This document shows positions 1-8,837 of a stretch of DNA of 64,000 bases, piece by piece. The translations under genes and the position numbers were made by a program. Positions within the stretch are counted from its first letter, which is position 1; each line of letters starts with the position of its first letter. Origin of the DNA: Actinacidiphila guanduensis (GTDB taxonomy: Bacteria > Actinomycetota > Actinomycetes > Streptomycetales > Streptomycetaceae); NCBI RefSeq assembly GCF_900103985.1, contig NZ_FNIE01000004.1, forward strand, positions 496,001-560,000, given 5' to 3'. The notes beneath the pieces were generated by a model. It saw only the letters and a list, made by a program, of their open reading frames with translations, was not told the origin of the DNA and did no database searches.

Positions 1-1098
1 CGCCGGGAGGTCGCCCGCGGCCAGCGCCTTGTCGAAGTCGGTGAGGTCGTACTGGTGGTTGGCCTGGTCCTGGTGGCCGATCATCGCGGTGGACGTCGGC
101 GGCAGGTGGTGCGGGTTGGCCGTGGACTTGTAGTACTGGAACGGCTCGTGGTGCGGGGAGTAGTCCACCGACGAGGCGCCGCCGACGTTGGCGTGGGTGG
201 CGCCGCACACCGCGGTGCCGCCGGGCGAGGAGGTCGGCGCGAAGCCGCCCTGGAACCAGCCCCAGGTGACGCCCCTGGCGTTGAGCAGGTCGCCGATGGT
301 GCGGCCCTGCACGGCGGTGACCAGGCTGCTCGCGGTGTGGTTGTTGTCCGAGCAGTCGTCGTAGGCGGGGTCGGAGTCGCCGTAGACGGTGCCCACACCT
401 GTCGTCGGGTCGGGGCTGCGCACGGTGGCGGAGGCGCCGGGGGCGACCTGCTTGCCGGTGGCGGGGTCCACGGAGATGCCGCCGTGGGTCTGCCCGGAGA
501 CCAGGTTCAGGGCGCCGGGCGTGGAGGGCCCGAAGACGTCGCCGAAGCTGTTGTCGCTCATGGCGTAGTTCTGGGCATAGTTCCAGAGCGCGGTGACGGT
601 GTTGCCGTCGAAGTAGTCCATCGTCAGACCCGGGCTGCCGTACAGGCCGCTGCAGGTGTCGCTGCTGGTGTGCTGGACGAACTGGTCCATGGCGCCGTTG
701 TCGAACGCCTGCTGCTCGGGGCCGTAGGAGTGGTTCTGGTCGCAGGTCAGGGCCTCGGCGGGGCCGAGCCGCCGGGGCTGGTACTGGTTCGGGTTGTGCA
801 CCAGCAGCTTGGAGCCGTCGCTGAGCAGGTTCACCGGGGCGGGGGTGCCGGCGGCCGCGGTGAAGCGGGTGCCGTCGGTGTTGGCGGCCTCGGGGTAGGT
901 GCCGAAGTAGTGGTCGTAGGACACGTTCTCGTCGAAGAGGACGACGACGTGCTTGATCGGGGTGGCGGTCGCGGGCTCCGCGGCCGAGGCGGTGCTCGCG
1001 GGCCCCACCGCGGTGGCGGCGGCGGCCGTCAGCACGATCGCGGCGAGTGGGACGGCCAGCCGCCGGGCCGGGCGCCGGGAGCGGGCTGCGGAACGCAT
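1..1098 (-). CDS. secreted phosphoesterase (phospholipase C / acid phosphatase family), partial
   Basis: The C-terminal part lies beyond the left edge; 366 codons are visible. The N-terminus is a signal peptide with an Arg-rich n-region, a hydrophobic core and an ASA-AEP cleavage region. It is followed by KHVVVLFDENVSYDHYFGTYP, the metal-binding start of the phosphoesterase family PF04185 (non-haemolytic phospholipases C and AcpA-type acid phosphatases). The Asp-Glu-Asn segment is the usual site of the catalytic metal ligands. An ATG at 1098 has GGAG six bases upstream. An in-frame ATG at 1122 lies just after the stop of the upstream GH92 gene, so the two are probably co-transcribed and perhaps translationally coupled. 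The substrate is not evident; release of phosphate from phosphorylated glycans or lipids is possible (inference). Confidence 0.85.
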   Translation of the reverse strand, partial: MRSAARSRRPARRLAVPLAAIVLTAAAATAVGPASTASAAEPATATPIKHVVVLFDENVSYDHYFGTYPEAANTDGTRFTAAAGTPAPVNLLSDGSKLLVHNPNQYQPRRLGPAEALTCDQNHSYGPEQQAFDNGAMDQFVQHTSSDTCSGLYGSPGLTMDYFDGNTVTALWNYAQNYAMSDNSFGDVFGPSTPGALNLVSGQTHGGISVDPATGKQVAPGASATVRSPDPTTGVGTVYGDSDPAYDDCSDNNHTASSLVTAVQGRTIGDLLNARGVTWGWFQGGFAPTSSPGGTAVCGATHANVGGASSVDYSPHHEPFQYYKSTANPHHLPPTSTAMIGHQDQANHQYDLTDFDKALAAGDLPA

Positions 1099-1123
1099 GG
1101 TGGTCTCCATCGTGTCGGCCATG

Positions 1124-4100
1124 TCAGGACACCTTCACGGTGCCGGCGGTGGTCTTGTCGCTGGTCCCGTCGGAGATCCGCACGGTCACACGGTAGCTCC
1201 CGGGGCGGGCGTAGCGGTGGGTGCCGAAGGCCGAGTAGTGGCCGGTGTCGTCCAGGGCGAGCACGGTCGCGGCGGAGGCGCGGTGGTCGCCCCAGTCCAC
1301 GTGGACGGTGTAGCCGGCGGGGGTGGTGGCCGCGCCGCCGGCCAGGTCGGCGACGTCGGCGGCGAAGGATGTGCCGCTGGTGGCGGGCACGGCGTCCGTC
1401 GCGGTCAGGGCGCTCGCCGCGGCCGGGGCAGTGCCGATCGCGAAGATGTGCATGATGCCCTGGTTGGTGACCTTGGGCAGGGTGATGCTCGCGATGGCCT
1501 TCCAGCTGTCGAGCTGCTCGGGCGCGGTGCCGTAGATGGCGGCGGTGGTGTTGTCCTGGCTGCCGTTGGCGTTGTTGCGGTGGGCGGTGGTCAGCACCGC
1601 GGTGTTCGTGCCCGAGGGGAGGGTGGGCGTGGTCCAGTCGTTGAGGTTCACCGGCACGACCTGGTGGGTGCCGTCGGTGTAGTCCACCGAGGCGGTGCCG
1701 GCCGCGGGGCCGTTGGTGGCGGCGCCGAGGAAGGAGACGGCGCTCGCGCGCTGCCCGTGCATGTCGATGACCTGGCCGTGCGGCACCCAGTTGTCGGGGG
1801 CGCCCGGCGCGGTCTCGGGCCAGGTGTAGGTGATCGGGGTGCCGGGCAGCGCGACGCTCGCGCCGGGCTGCGGCAGCAGGCCGGTCTGGTAGGTGTTGCT
1901 GGAGGCGTCGAAGCTGCCGGTGGCGCCCTCGCCGGCCGGGGTGGCGCCGATGTTGTTGTAGGCGTCGGTGCCGGTGGTGAAGGACGGCGGGGCGTCCTCC
2001 GGTCCGGTGCCCCAACTGCCGGGCGCGGCGGCCATGGTGAAGTCCACGGTGCCGCCGTGCTGCGCGAAGGACTCCGGCAGCCAGGTGGCGCTGGTGGCAC
2101 GGCCGTTCACCCGCATGCCGGTGACGTACAGGTCCTTGTCGCTCTGCCGGGGCGCGCTCAGGGTGTAAGTGCGGCCGCCGCCCGAGCTGGTGATCTTCAC
2201 CGAGCGGAACGCCGGGCCGGAGACAGCGAGTTCGGAGCGGCCGTAGACGGCCGGGAAGAGGCCGATGGAGGACCAGACGTACCAGGCGGACAGGGCGCCG
2301 AGGTCGTCGTTGCCGTAGAGCCCGTCGGGGGCGTTGGAGGTCCACAGGGCGTCGCGGATCTCCTGGTTGACCTCCGCGGTGCGGTCCGGGCGGCCGATCC
2401 AGTCGTAGAGTTCGGGGTCCTGGGAGTCGATCTCGTTGGACATGTAGGCGTAGGTGCTGTTGGAGCCGGGGTTGACGCTGCCGGGCCCGCCGGGGGCGAA
2501 GTTGGCGAACAGGGCGTCGAGTTGGGCCTCGGCCTGGGCGGTGCCGCCCTTCTTGGCGACCAGGCCCGCGATGTCCTGCGGCACCATCCAGCCGTACTGG
2601 GCGCCACTCGCCTCGGCGAACTGGCCGGTGTTGACGGTGAGGTCGACGCCCCGGTCGAAGCCGTTCTTGTTGCGCGGGGTGAGCGCGTTCTTGCCCGGAT
2701 CGAAGAGGTTCTGCCAGCTCTGGGCGCGCTGCATGAAGGTGGCGTACGCCGCCGAGTCACCCTGGCTGCGGGCGAGTTGGGCGATGCCGAAGTCGTCGAC
2801 CGCGTACTCCAGGCTGGTGGAGGTGGGCCACTGGATGCCGGCGGTGTCGGGCTCGAAGCCGAGGGCGGCGTACTGGTAGAAGCCGGCCCGGTGGTTGGCG
2901 GCGGGCACACCGCCGGCGGGGGCGCCCGGCGCTTCGTTGGGCACGAGCGTCTGGGCGGTCTTCAGGGCGGCCAGCGCGCCGGCCCGGTCGTAGTCGGTGG
3001 CGCCGAACGCGTCCATGCTGGCCAGCACGGAGTCCAGCGAGTCGCCGTCCATCTTGTTCTGGCCGGCGTCGAGCATCGGCCAGTTGTAGACGCCGACCTG
3101 CGTGGCCATGTCGGTGATCGACTGGTTCATGTCGGAGGCGCGGTCCGGGAAGAGCAGCGCGATCAGCTGCGCCTCGTCGCGGTAGACGTCCCAGCCGGAG
3201 TAGGTGGTGTACTCGTGGTGGCCGGGGCGCACGGTGTGCGTCTTCTTGTCGTAGCCGGTGTACTCGCCGTTGACGTCGTCGAAGACGTTCGGGTGCAGCA
3301 GCGCGTGGTAGAGCGCGGTGTAGAAGGTGGTCAGCTGCTCCTCGCGGGCGGCCTCGGTGGGCTTGGAGCTGGTGACCGCGACCCGGCGCAGGGTGTCGCG
3401 CCAGGTGTCGTGGGCGGCGTCGCGCAGGGCGTCGAAGCTCTTCTTCGGGCCGGCCTCCGCGGCAAGGTTCTGCGCGGCGTCGGCCGTGGAGACGTAGGAC
3501 AGGCCGATCCGCGCGGTGACCTTCGAGCCGGGGGCGAAGCCGACGAAGGCGCCGGTGCCGTTGGCCGCGGTGGAGGCCGCCGAGACGTCGGTGGCCGGGC
3601 CGAGGTCGGCGACCGGGCTCATCGTGCTGTCCTGCCAGGTGCCGGCCGAGGTGAACGGCTGGTCGAACACGGCGTGGAAGTACGCGGTGTAGGTGTAGGC
3701 CGGGCCCTGCTTGCAGGTGGCCTGGACGGTGGTGCTGCCCTCGATGACATCGTTGCCGAGGATGCGCACGGTCGAGTCGGAACTGCCGTTCAGCGAACCG
3801 GCGGTGTCGAAGAGGAGGGTGCCGGAGGCGGCGTCCGCGGGGAAGGTGAAGCGGCCGTCGGCGGTGCGGGTGGTCGCCGTCAGTTCGCTCGTGATGCCGT
3901 CGGCGAGCGTCACCCGGTAGGAGCCGGGGCTCGCGCTCTCCTGGTCGTGGGAGAAGCCGGCGTAGTAGGGCTTGATGTCGGCGGCCGGGTCGCTCGGCAG
4001 CACCCCGCCGGCCAGCTGCCCGGAGTACGGGAAGACCGGGAAGTCCTCGGCGCCGTTGTGGGTGGCGCAGCCGGTGCCGGAGACGCGGTTGAGCGAGAAG

Positions 4101-4420
4101 CCGCGGATCTGGTCGGCGTCGTACTCGTAGCCGCCCTGGTTGGTCTGCCCGCCGCCCTTGGTGTTGTACGTGTTCGGGTTGAAGTTCACCATCCCGAACG
4201 GGGTGGTGGCGCCGGGGCTCGTGTCGCCGTAGGCGCTCTCCGTGGTGTTGGCCGACGCGCGGTCCTGGGTGCCGATGAAGACGTCGACGTCGGAGGTCGG
4301 GTCGCCCGGCGGGGCGGCCTGCGCGGGCGAGGCGGTCAGGCCGCCGGCCAGGAGCGCGGCCAGGACCAGACCGCCCGCTCCGGCCCGCCACGGTCGCCGC
4401 CTGGTGGGGACGCTGAGCAT
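1124..4420 (-). CDS. secreted GH92 alpha-mannosidase with C-terminal Ig/PKD-like domain
   Basis: A protein of 1098 aa. The ATG at 4420 is preceded by GGAAGG and opens a signal peptide ending near SPAQA-A. The GH92 region spans about residues 40-750, beginning with DVDVFIGTQDR and PFGMVNFNPN. The conserved motif GNDDLGALSAW is at Asn704-Asp705-Asp706, where family members carry the calcium-dependent catalytic base pair. The C-terminal 350 residues hold a beta-sandwich region and a final PKD-like module (VHVDWGDH...GTHRYARPGSYRVTV). GH92 enzymes are exo-alpha-mannosidases; linkage specificity cannot be read here. It lies downstream of the aldose epimerase and upstream of the phosphoesterase in one leftward row. 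Confidence 0.93.
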   Translation of the reverse strand: MLSVPTRRRPWRAGAGGLVLAALLAGGLTASPAQAAPPGDPTSDVDVFIGTQDRASANTTESAYGDTSPGATTPFGMVNFNPNTYNTKGGGQTNQGGYEYDADQIRGFSLNRVSGTGCATHNGAEDFPVFPYSGQLAGGVLPSDPAADIKPYYAGFSHDQESASPGSYRVTLADGITSELTATTRTADGRFTFPADAASGTLLFDTAGSLNGSSDSTVRILGNDVIEGSTTVQATCKQGPAYTYTAYFHAVFDQPFTSAGTWQDSTMSPVADLGPATDVSAASTAANGTGAFVGFAPGSKVTARIGLSYVSTADAAQNLAAEAGPKKSFDALRDAAHDTWRDTLRRVAVTSSKPTEAAREEQLTTFYTALYHALLHPNVFDDVNGEYTGYDKKTHTVRPGHHEYTTYSGWDVYRDEAQLIALLFPDRASDMNQSITDMATQVGVYNWPMLDAGQNKMDGDSLDSVLASMDAFGATDYDRAGALAALKTAQTLVPNEAPGAPAGGVPAANHRAGFYQYAALGFEPDTAGIQWPTSTSLEYAVDDFGIAQLARSQGDSAAYATFMQRAQSWQNLFDPGKNALTPRNKNGFDRGVDLTVNTGQFAEASGAQYGWMVPQDIAGLVAKKGGTAQAEAQLDALFANFAPGGPGSVNPGSNSTYAYMSNEIDSQDPELYDWIGRPDRTAEVNQEIRDALWTSNAPDGLYGNDDLGALSAWYVWSSIGLFPAVYGRSELAVSGPAFRSVKITSSGGGRTYTLSAPRQSDKDLYVTGMRVNGRATSATWLPESFAQHGGTVDFTMAAAPGSWGTGPEDAPPSFTTGTDAYNNIGATPAGEGATGSFDASSNTYQTGLLPQPGASVALPGTPITYTWPETAPGAPDNWVPHGQVIDMHGQRASAVSFLGAATNGPAAGTASVDYTDGTHQVVPVNLNDWTTPTLPSGTNTAVLTTAHRNNANGSQDNTTAAIYGTAPEQLDSWKAIASITLPKVTNQGIMHIFAIGTAPAAASALTATDAVPATSGTSFAADVADLAGGAATTPAGYTVHVDWGDHRASAATVLALDDTGHYSAFGTHRYARPGSYRVTVRISDGTSDKTTAGTVKVS

Positions 4421-4572
4421 GCGTGCCCTTCCTCTCTCGTACGGTACGGCGCTCGAACACGCCTGTCCTGGCCGTGGATCCTCCGCATCCGATCCCGCCG
4501 GGGCAACGGTGCGGTGAACGGCGGGGGCCCAGGTGCCGACACCGGTGGCAAGGCTGGGCAATGCGCCGCCGG

Positions 4573-5676
4573 TCAGTCGTCCTTGAGGTGCGGGAAGCGG
4601 AACTCGGTGCGGCTGCGGTACTCCTGGCCGGGCCGCAGCACCGTGCTCGGGTACTGCGGCCGGTTCGGGGCGTCGGGGAAGTGCTGGGTCTCCAGGCAGA
4701 CCGCGCCGTGCCGTTCGAAGGGCTTGCCGTCGGGCCCGGCGAGCGAGCCGTCCAGCGCGTTGCCGGTGTAGACCTGGATGCCCGGTTCGGTGGTCCACAC
4801 CTCCATCCGGCGGCCCGCGGCCGGGTCGGCCAGCCGGGCGGCCCGGCGCAGCCCGCCCACCGCCCGCCGCGGGGCAGGGTCGAGCACCCAGCAGTGGTCG
4901 TAGCCGCCGGCGTCGGCCAACTGGCCGTCGTCCGCGGTGATCCGCTCGCCGATCGGGTGCGGCTCGCGGAAGTCGAAGGGGGTGCCTGCGGTCGGGACGG
5001 GCGGGCCGAGCGGAATGGCCTCGGCGGTCACCGGCAGGTAGGCGCCGGAGTCCAGCGCCAGGGTGTGGCCGAGGACGTCGCCGCTGCCGGCCCCCGCGAG
5101 GTTGAAGTAGGCGTGGTTGGTGAGGTTGACGACCGTGGCGCGGTCGGCGCGGGCCCGGTACTCCAGCGCCAGCGTGCCCTCGGCGTCCAGGGTGTAGGTG
5201 ACGCGGGCGTCCAGCGCGCCGGGGAAGCCCATCTCGCCGTCCGGGCTGTGCAACTCCAGCCGCAGCGCGGCCAGTTCGGGGCCCGCCTCCGGGTCGGCCG
5301 CGGCCTGCCACACCCGGCGGTGGAATCCCTCGGGCCCGCCGTGCAGGGCGTGGCCGCGATCCGTCGCGGGGACCTGGTGGGGGTGCCCGTCGAGGGTGAA
5401 GCGGCCGTGCGCCAGGCGGTTGGCGTAGCGGCCGACGAGGGCGCCGAGGAAGGGCTGGCCGGGGGCGGCGTAGGCGGCCAGGGTGGGCAGGCCGAGCACG
5501 ATGTCGGCGCTGCGCCCGGCCGGGTCGGGCACCCGCAGGCTGTGCAGCACCCCGCCGAAGGTGAGCACGTCCGCGGTGACGCCGGTACCGGAGTCCAGGC
5601 GCCAGCGGTGCACCGGTCTGCCGCCGGGGGCGGTGCCGAACGGTGTTCCGGTCAGGGTGGCGCGGGGCATCGACAT
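4573..5676 (-). CDS. galM: aldose 1-epimerase (mutarotase)
   Basis: A cytoplasmic protein of 367 aa, usual length for the GalM family. It interconverts alpha and beta anomers of free aldoses. Recognisable motifs are GALVGRYANRLAHGRF, RGHALHGGPEGFH (first catalytic His), NLTNHAYFNLAG (second His) and CLETQHFPDAPNRP (Glu region). The ATG at 5676 has GAGG upstream. It sits between the LacI gene and the GH92 gene in the leftward block with the importer, consistent with handling an imported hexose or pentose. Which sugar it sees is unknown. Confidence 0.93.
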   Translation of the reverse strand: MSMPRATLTGTPFGTAPGGRPVHRWRLDSGTGVTADVLTFGGVLHSLRVPDPAGRSADIVLGLPTLAAYAAPGQPFLGALVGRYANRLAHGRFTLDGHPHQVPATDRGHALHGGPEGFHRRVWQAAADPEAGPELAALRLELHSPDGEMGFPGALDARVTYTLDAEGTLALEYRARADRATVVNLTNHAYFNLAGAGSGDVLGHTLALDSGAYLPVTAEAIPLGPPVPTAGTPFDFREPHPIGERITADDGQLADAGGYDHCWVLDPAPRRAVGGLRRAARLADPAAGRRMEVWTTEPGIQVYTGNALDGSLAGPDGKPFERHGAVCLETQHFPDAPNRPQYPSTVLRPGQEYRSRTEFRFPHLKDD

Positions 5677-5759
5677 CGTCGTCCTCGGTCGCAGGAGGGA
5701 TGCGGGCGGGTGCGGGGGCGCCTGGCCGGTACCGGCCGGGGGCCGGCAGGGGCGGCCGG

Positions 5760-6785
5760 TCAGGCTCTTCGGATCGCGGTGGACTCGCGCACGATCAGCC
5801 GGTAGCCGGGGCTGATCCGGCGCGGTGCGAGTTCGCCCTCCTCCGCCCGCGCGGCGATCCGCTCGACCAGGCAGTCCACCGCCATGTGCGCCAGCGCGGT
5901 CTTGTCGGGGGCGACCGTGCTGAGCGAGACCGCCCCGTAGCGGCCCTCCTCGATGTCGTCGAAGCCGACGACGGCGATGTCCTCCGGGACCCGCAGGCCG
6001 CGTTCGACCAGGGTGCGCATGGCGCCCAGCGCGATCAGGTCGTTGTAGGCGAAGACGGCGTCGGGGCGCTTGTCGCGGTCGAGCAGCAGCGCCATGGCGG
6101 CGGCCCCGTCGGCCCGGTCGTAGCCCTCGGTGGCCACCACCATGGACTCGTCGGGCACCAGGCCGGCCGCAACGATCGCCTCGCGCCAGCCGCGCAGCCG
6201 CAGGTGGGCGGGCTGGCGGGCGCTCTCGCGGCGGGCGCCGAGGAAGGCCACCCGGCGCCGCCCGAGGTCGAGCAGGTGGCGCACCGCGATCCGGGCGGCG
6301 CCCACGTTGTCGATCATGATGTGGTCGTAGGGCGCGTCGTACTCGCGCTCGCCGAGCAGCACCATCGGCGGGCCCTCGGGGCGGGCCAGCAGGTCCTCCT
6401 GTTCCAGCCGGATGGGGCTGAGGATCAGCCCGTCGATGACGTGCGAGCGGAAGCCCTGGGAGACCAGCACCTCCTTCTCCCGCAGGCCCGCGGTGTGGTC
6501 GAGCAGGACCGTCAGCTCGTGCCGGGCGGCCGCGTCGATGACCGCGCCCGCCACCTCCGCGAAGTAGGGGTTGCCCAGTTCGGGGATGGCGAGCGTGATC
6601 AGGCCGGTGCGGCCCTTGCGCAGGTGCCGGGCGGTCAGGTTCGGCCGGTAGCCCAGCTCGTCGATGGCCCGCTGGACCCGCTCGCGGGTGCGCGGGGTGA
6701 CGTGCGGGTAGTCGTTGACGACGTTGGAGACGGTCTTGACCGACACGCCGGCGCGCAGCGCGACATCCTTCAGGCTGACGCCCAC
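5760..6785 (-). CDS. LacI-family transcriptional regulator
   Basis: A protein of 341 aa with the GTG start at 6785 and AAAGGAA upstream. The N-terminal helix-turn-helix is canonical (SLKDVALRAGVSVKTVSNVVN), followed by the hinge helix (GYRPNLTARHLRKGRTGLI) and a periplasmic-binding-protein-like sugar sensor domain to residue 335 (DAVFAYNDLIALGAMRTL). It lies immediately downstream of the importer permeases. It is the best candidate to bind the TACATCGTTGTA sites found at 11,846, 12,159 and 28,411; that pairing is inference from proximity and from the central CG typical of LacI-family operators. Confidence 0.95.
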   Translation of the reverse strand: MGVSLKDVALRAGVSVKTVSNVVNDYPHVTPRTRERVQRAIDELGYRPNLTARHLRKGRTGLITLAIPELGNPYFAEVAGAVIDAAARHELTVLLDHTAGLREKEVLVSQGFRSHVIDGLILSPIRLEQEDLLARPEGPPMVLLGEREYDAPYDHIMIDNVGAARIAVRHLLDLGRRRVAFLGARRESARQPAHLRLRGWREAIVAAGLVPDESMVVATEGYDRADGAAAMALLLDRDKRPDAVFAYNDLIALGAMRTLVERGLRVPEDIAVVGFDDIEEGRYGAVSLSTVAPDKTALAHMAVDCLVERIAARAEEGELAPRRISPGYRLIVRESTAIRRA

Positions 6786-6803
6786 GGCATTCCTTTCTCA
6801 GGG

Positions 6804-6824
6804 GGCCGGAGGGTGGCTCCGGCC
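6804..6824 (-). terminator. hairpin after the permease gene
   Basis: An inverted repeat with perfect 8-bp arms (GGCCGGAG/CTCCGGCC) and a 5-base loop, in the 88-bp gap between the permease stop and the LacI start. No T-run follows, as is common in high-GC actinomycetes. It could attenuate read-through into the regulator rather than end the transcript. Confidence 0.5.
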
Positions 6825-6873
6825 GGGTGCTGGGCGGCCGTGCGGGCGCGCCAGGTCCGGCGACGGGAACTGC

Positions 6874-7875
6874 TCACTCCAGCTGCTGGGTCCGGCTGAG
6901 CAGGGTCTGCATGAGGACTACCACAGCGAGGAAGCCGCCGTTCACGGTGTCGGTGAAGGCGGAGCCGTACTGGGAGAAGTAGTGGTCGATGAGGTTGTGG
7001 ATGACGGCGAGCAGCAGCACGCCGCTGACGGTGCCGCTGACCGAGCCGCTGCCGCCGGTGAGCAGGGTGCCGCCGATGACGACCGAGGCGATGGCGGTCA
7101 GTTCGTAGCCGACGCCGATGGTCGTGACGCCCGAGCCGAGGCGGGCGCCGCCCAGGGCGCCGGCGGCCGCGGCCAGGGTGCCGGAGAGCAGGTAGACCAG
7201 CACCTTGGCGCGGGCGACGGGCAGGCCGAGCAGCACGGCCGCGTTCTCGTTGCCGCCCATGGCGGTCAGGGTGGCGCCGAAGCGGGTGCGGGTGAGCAGC
7301 AGCGCCCCGAGCGCGAACAGGGCGGCCACGATCAGCACGGGCGTCCAGGTGCCTGCCCCCAGCGAGCGGAAGTGCGAGTGCCGGGGCACCAGGTAGGTGG
7401 TGGCGCCCTCGTCGGTGACGGCCTGGAGCAGCCCGCGCAGGCCGAGCAGGCCGACCAGGGTGACGATGAAGGGCGCCATCCGCGCCTTGGCGACCAGCAG
7501 GCCCTGCACGGTGCCCCAGGCGGCGCCGACCGCCAGCGGCAGCAGGATCGCGAGCCATGTGCCGTGGGTGGCGCCGTAGGCGCCGAGGACGCCGCCGAGC
7601 GCGTACATCGAGCCGACGGACAGGTCGATGCCGCCGGTGATGATGACGAAGGTCATGCCGAGCGCGAGCACCCACACGAAGGCGTTGTTGCCGAGGATGC
7701 TGCTGATGTTGGACCAGGTCGGGAAGGTGGAGGAGGTCGCCGAGGCGATGACGACGACCAGCACGAGCACGGCCAGCGCGCCGCGCCGCTGGATCTGCGG
7801 GGCGATCCGCTCGCCGAGGGTGGCGCGCGCGGTGCCGGTCGCGGCGCCCGCGGTCGTCACGGCGGTGGAGGTCAT
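6874..7875 (-). CDS. yjfF: ABC sugar transporter permease (YjfF type)
   Basis: A polytopic membrane protein of 333 aa in the BPD_transp_2 family. It carries the signature of furanose/ribose-type permeases, LGMTFVIITGGIDLSVGSMYAL, near residues 60-85, and GGTLLTGGSGSVSGTVSGVLL near the C-terminus. The ATG at 7875 overlaps the stop of the preceding permease gene by ATGA, and AGGAG lies about 10 bases upstream. With its partner it should form the membrane channel of the importer. E. coli YtfT-YjfF is the best studied homologous pair (galactofuranose); the substrate here is inferred only. Confidence 0.9.
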   Translation of the reverse strand: MTSTAVTTAGAATGTARATLGERIAPQIQRRGALAVLVLVVVIASATSSTFPTWSNISSILGNNAFVWVLALGMTFVIITGGIDLSVGSMYALGGVLGAYGATHGTWLAILLPLAVGAAWGTVQGLLVAKARMAPFIVTLVGLLGLRGLLQAVTDEGATTYLVPRHSHFRSLGAGTWTPVLIVAALFALGALLLTRTRFGATLTAMGGNENAAVLLGLPVARAKVLVYLLSGTLAAAAGALGGARLGSGVTTIGVGYELTAIASVVIGGTLLTGGSGSVSGTVSGVLLLAVIHNLIDHYFSQYGSAFTDTVNGGFLAVVVLMQTLLSRTQQLE

Positions 7876-8837
7876 CGGGTACCACGCTCCTGGGAGGCGT
7901 ACACGGCGAAGCAGATGATGGCCGCCTCGACGATCTGGGTGTACGAGGTGTGCACGTTGTGCTGGGTGAGCACCGCGGTGATCAGCTGCATGAACAGCGC
8001 GCCGGCCACCGTGCCGAGCACGCGGACCCGGCCGCCGGACAGCGGGGTGCCGCCGACGACGACCGCGGTGATCGCGTCGAGTTCCATGTTGAGGCCCTGG
8101 TTGGCCGGGTCGGCCTCGGCGCCGTGGCCGACGATGAGCACGCCGGCCAGCGCCGCCAGCACGCCGGAGATCATGTAGACGGTCATCAGCACCCGGCGCA
8201 CCGGCAGTCCGGACAGCCGGCTGGCCTGGCGGTTGTCGCCGACGGCCACCAGGTGCCGGCCGAAGGTCGTACGGCGCACCAGCAGGCCGGTGAGCAGCGC
8301 GCACGCGGCGGCGATCCAGGCCATCTCGGGCAGGCTCGCAATGTTGCGCGAGCCGAGGTCGAGGATGCCGGACTGGGTCACCGGCTTGGCGGAGTTGCCG
8401 TTGATGATCTCCGCCAGGCCGCGCACGCCGATCATCAGCGACAAGGTGGCCACGATCGGCTGGATGCGGGCGAAGGCGACCATGGCGCCGCCGATCGCGC
8501 CGGAGGCCGCGCCGAGCAGCAGGGCGGCCGCGATCACGCCGCCGAGCCCGTACCCGGCGTAGAGCGGCACCACCGAGGCGGCCAGCGCGATGACGGCGCC
8601 CACCGACAGGTCGATGCCCTCGGTGCCGATGACCAGGGCCATGCCGAGGGCGACGAGCAGGGTGGGGGCGACCTGGAAGAGCTGGACGCGGATGTTGCTC
8701 ATCTCGACGAACGAGGTGTCCAGCCCGACGGCCACCAGGAAGAGCACGACCAGGGCGGCGTACACGCCGTACTCCTGGAGCATGCGCAGCAGCCGGGCCC
8801 GGTCGGCGACGGGTCCTGACCAGGTGAGCGAGGTCAT
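7872..8837 (-). CDS. ytfT: ABC sugar transporter permease (YtfT type)
   Basis: A membrane protein of 321 aa with about nine hydrophobic segments. The family motif LGMALVIGTEGIDLSVGAVI lies near residues 65-85, and VVVGGTPLSGGRVRVLGTV lies in the C-terminal half. The start at 8837 overlaps the ATPase stop by ATGA and its own stop overlaps the next start the same way, so the ATPase and both permeases are translationally coupled. It is the first of two non-identical permeases, as in the E. coli ytfQRT-yjfF system. Confidence 0.9.
   Translation of the reverse strand: MTSLTWSGPVADRARLLRMLQEYGVYAALVVLFLVAVGLDTSFVEMSNIRVQLFQVAPTLLVALGMALVIGTEGIDLSVGAVIALAASVVPLYAGYGLGGVIAAALLLGAASGAIGGAMVAFARIQPIVATLSLMIGVRGLAEIINGNSAKPVTQSGILDLGSRNIASLPEMAWIAAACALLTGLLVRRTTFGRHLVAVGDNRQASRLSGLPVRRVLMTVYMISGVLAALAGVLIVGHGAEADPANQGLNMELDAITAVVVGGTPLSGGRVRVLGTVAGALFMQLITAVLTQHNVHTSYTQIVEAAIICFAVYASQERGTR

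Noticed and set aside
953..4771. Very long rightward open frame (1272 codons) opposite the GH92 gene
   Set aside because: Gly/Val/Arg-rich translation without motifs; it mirrors the GH92 codons and arises from third-position GC bias.
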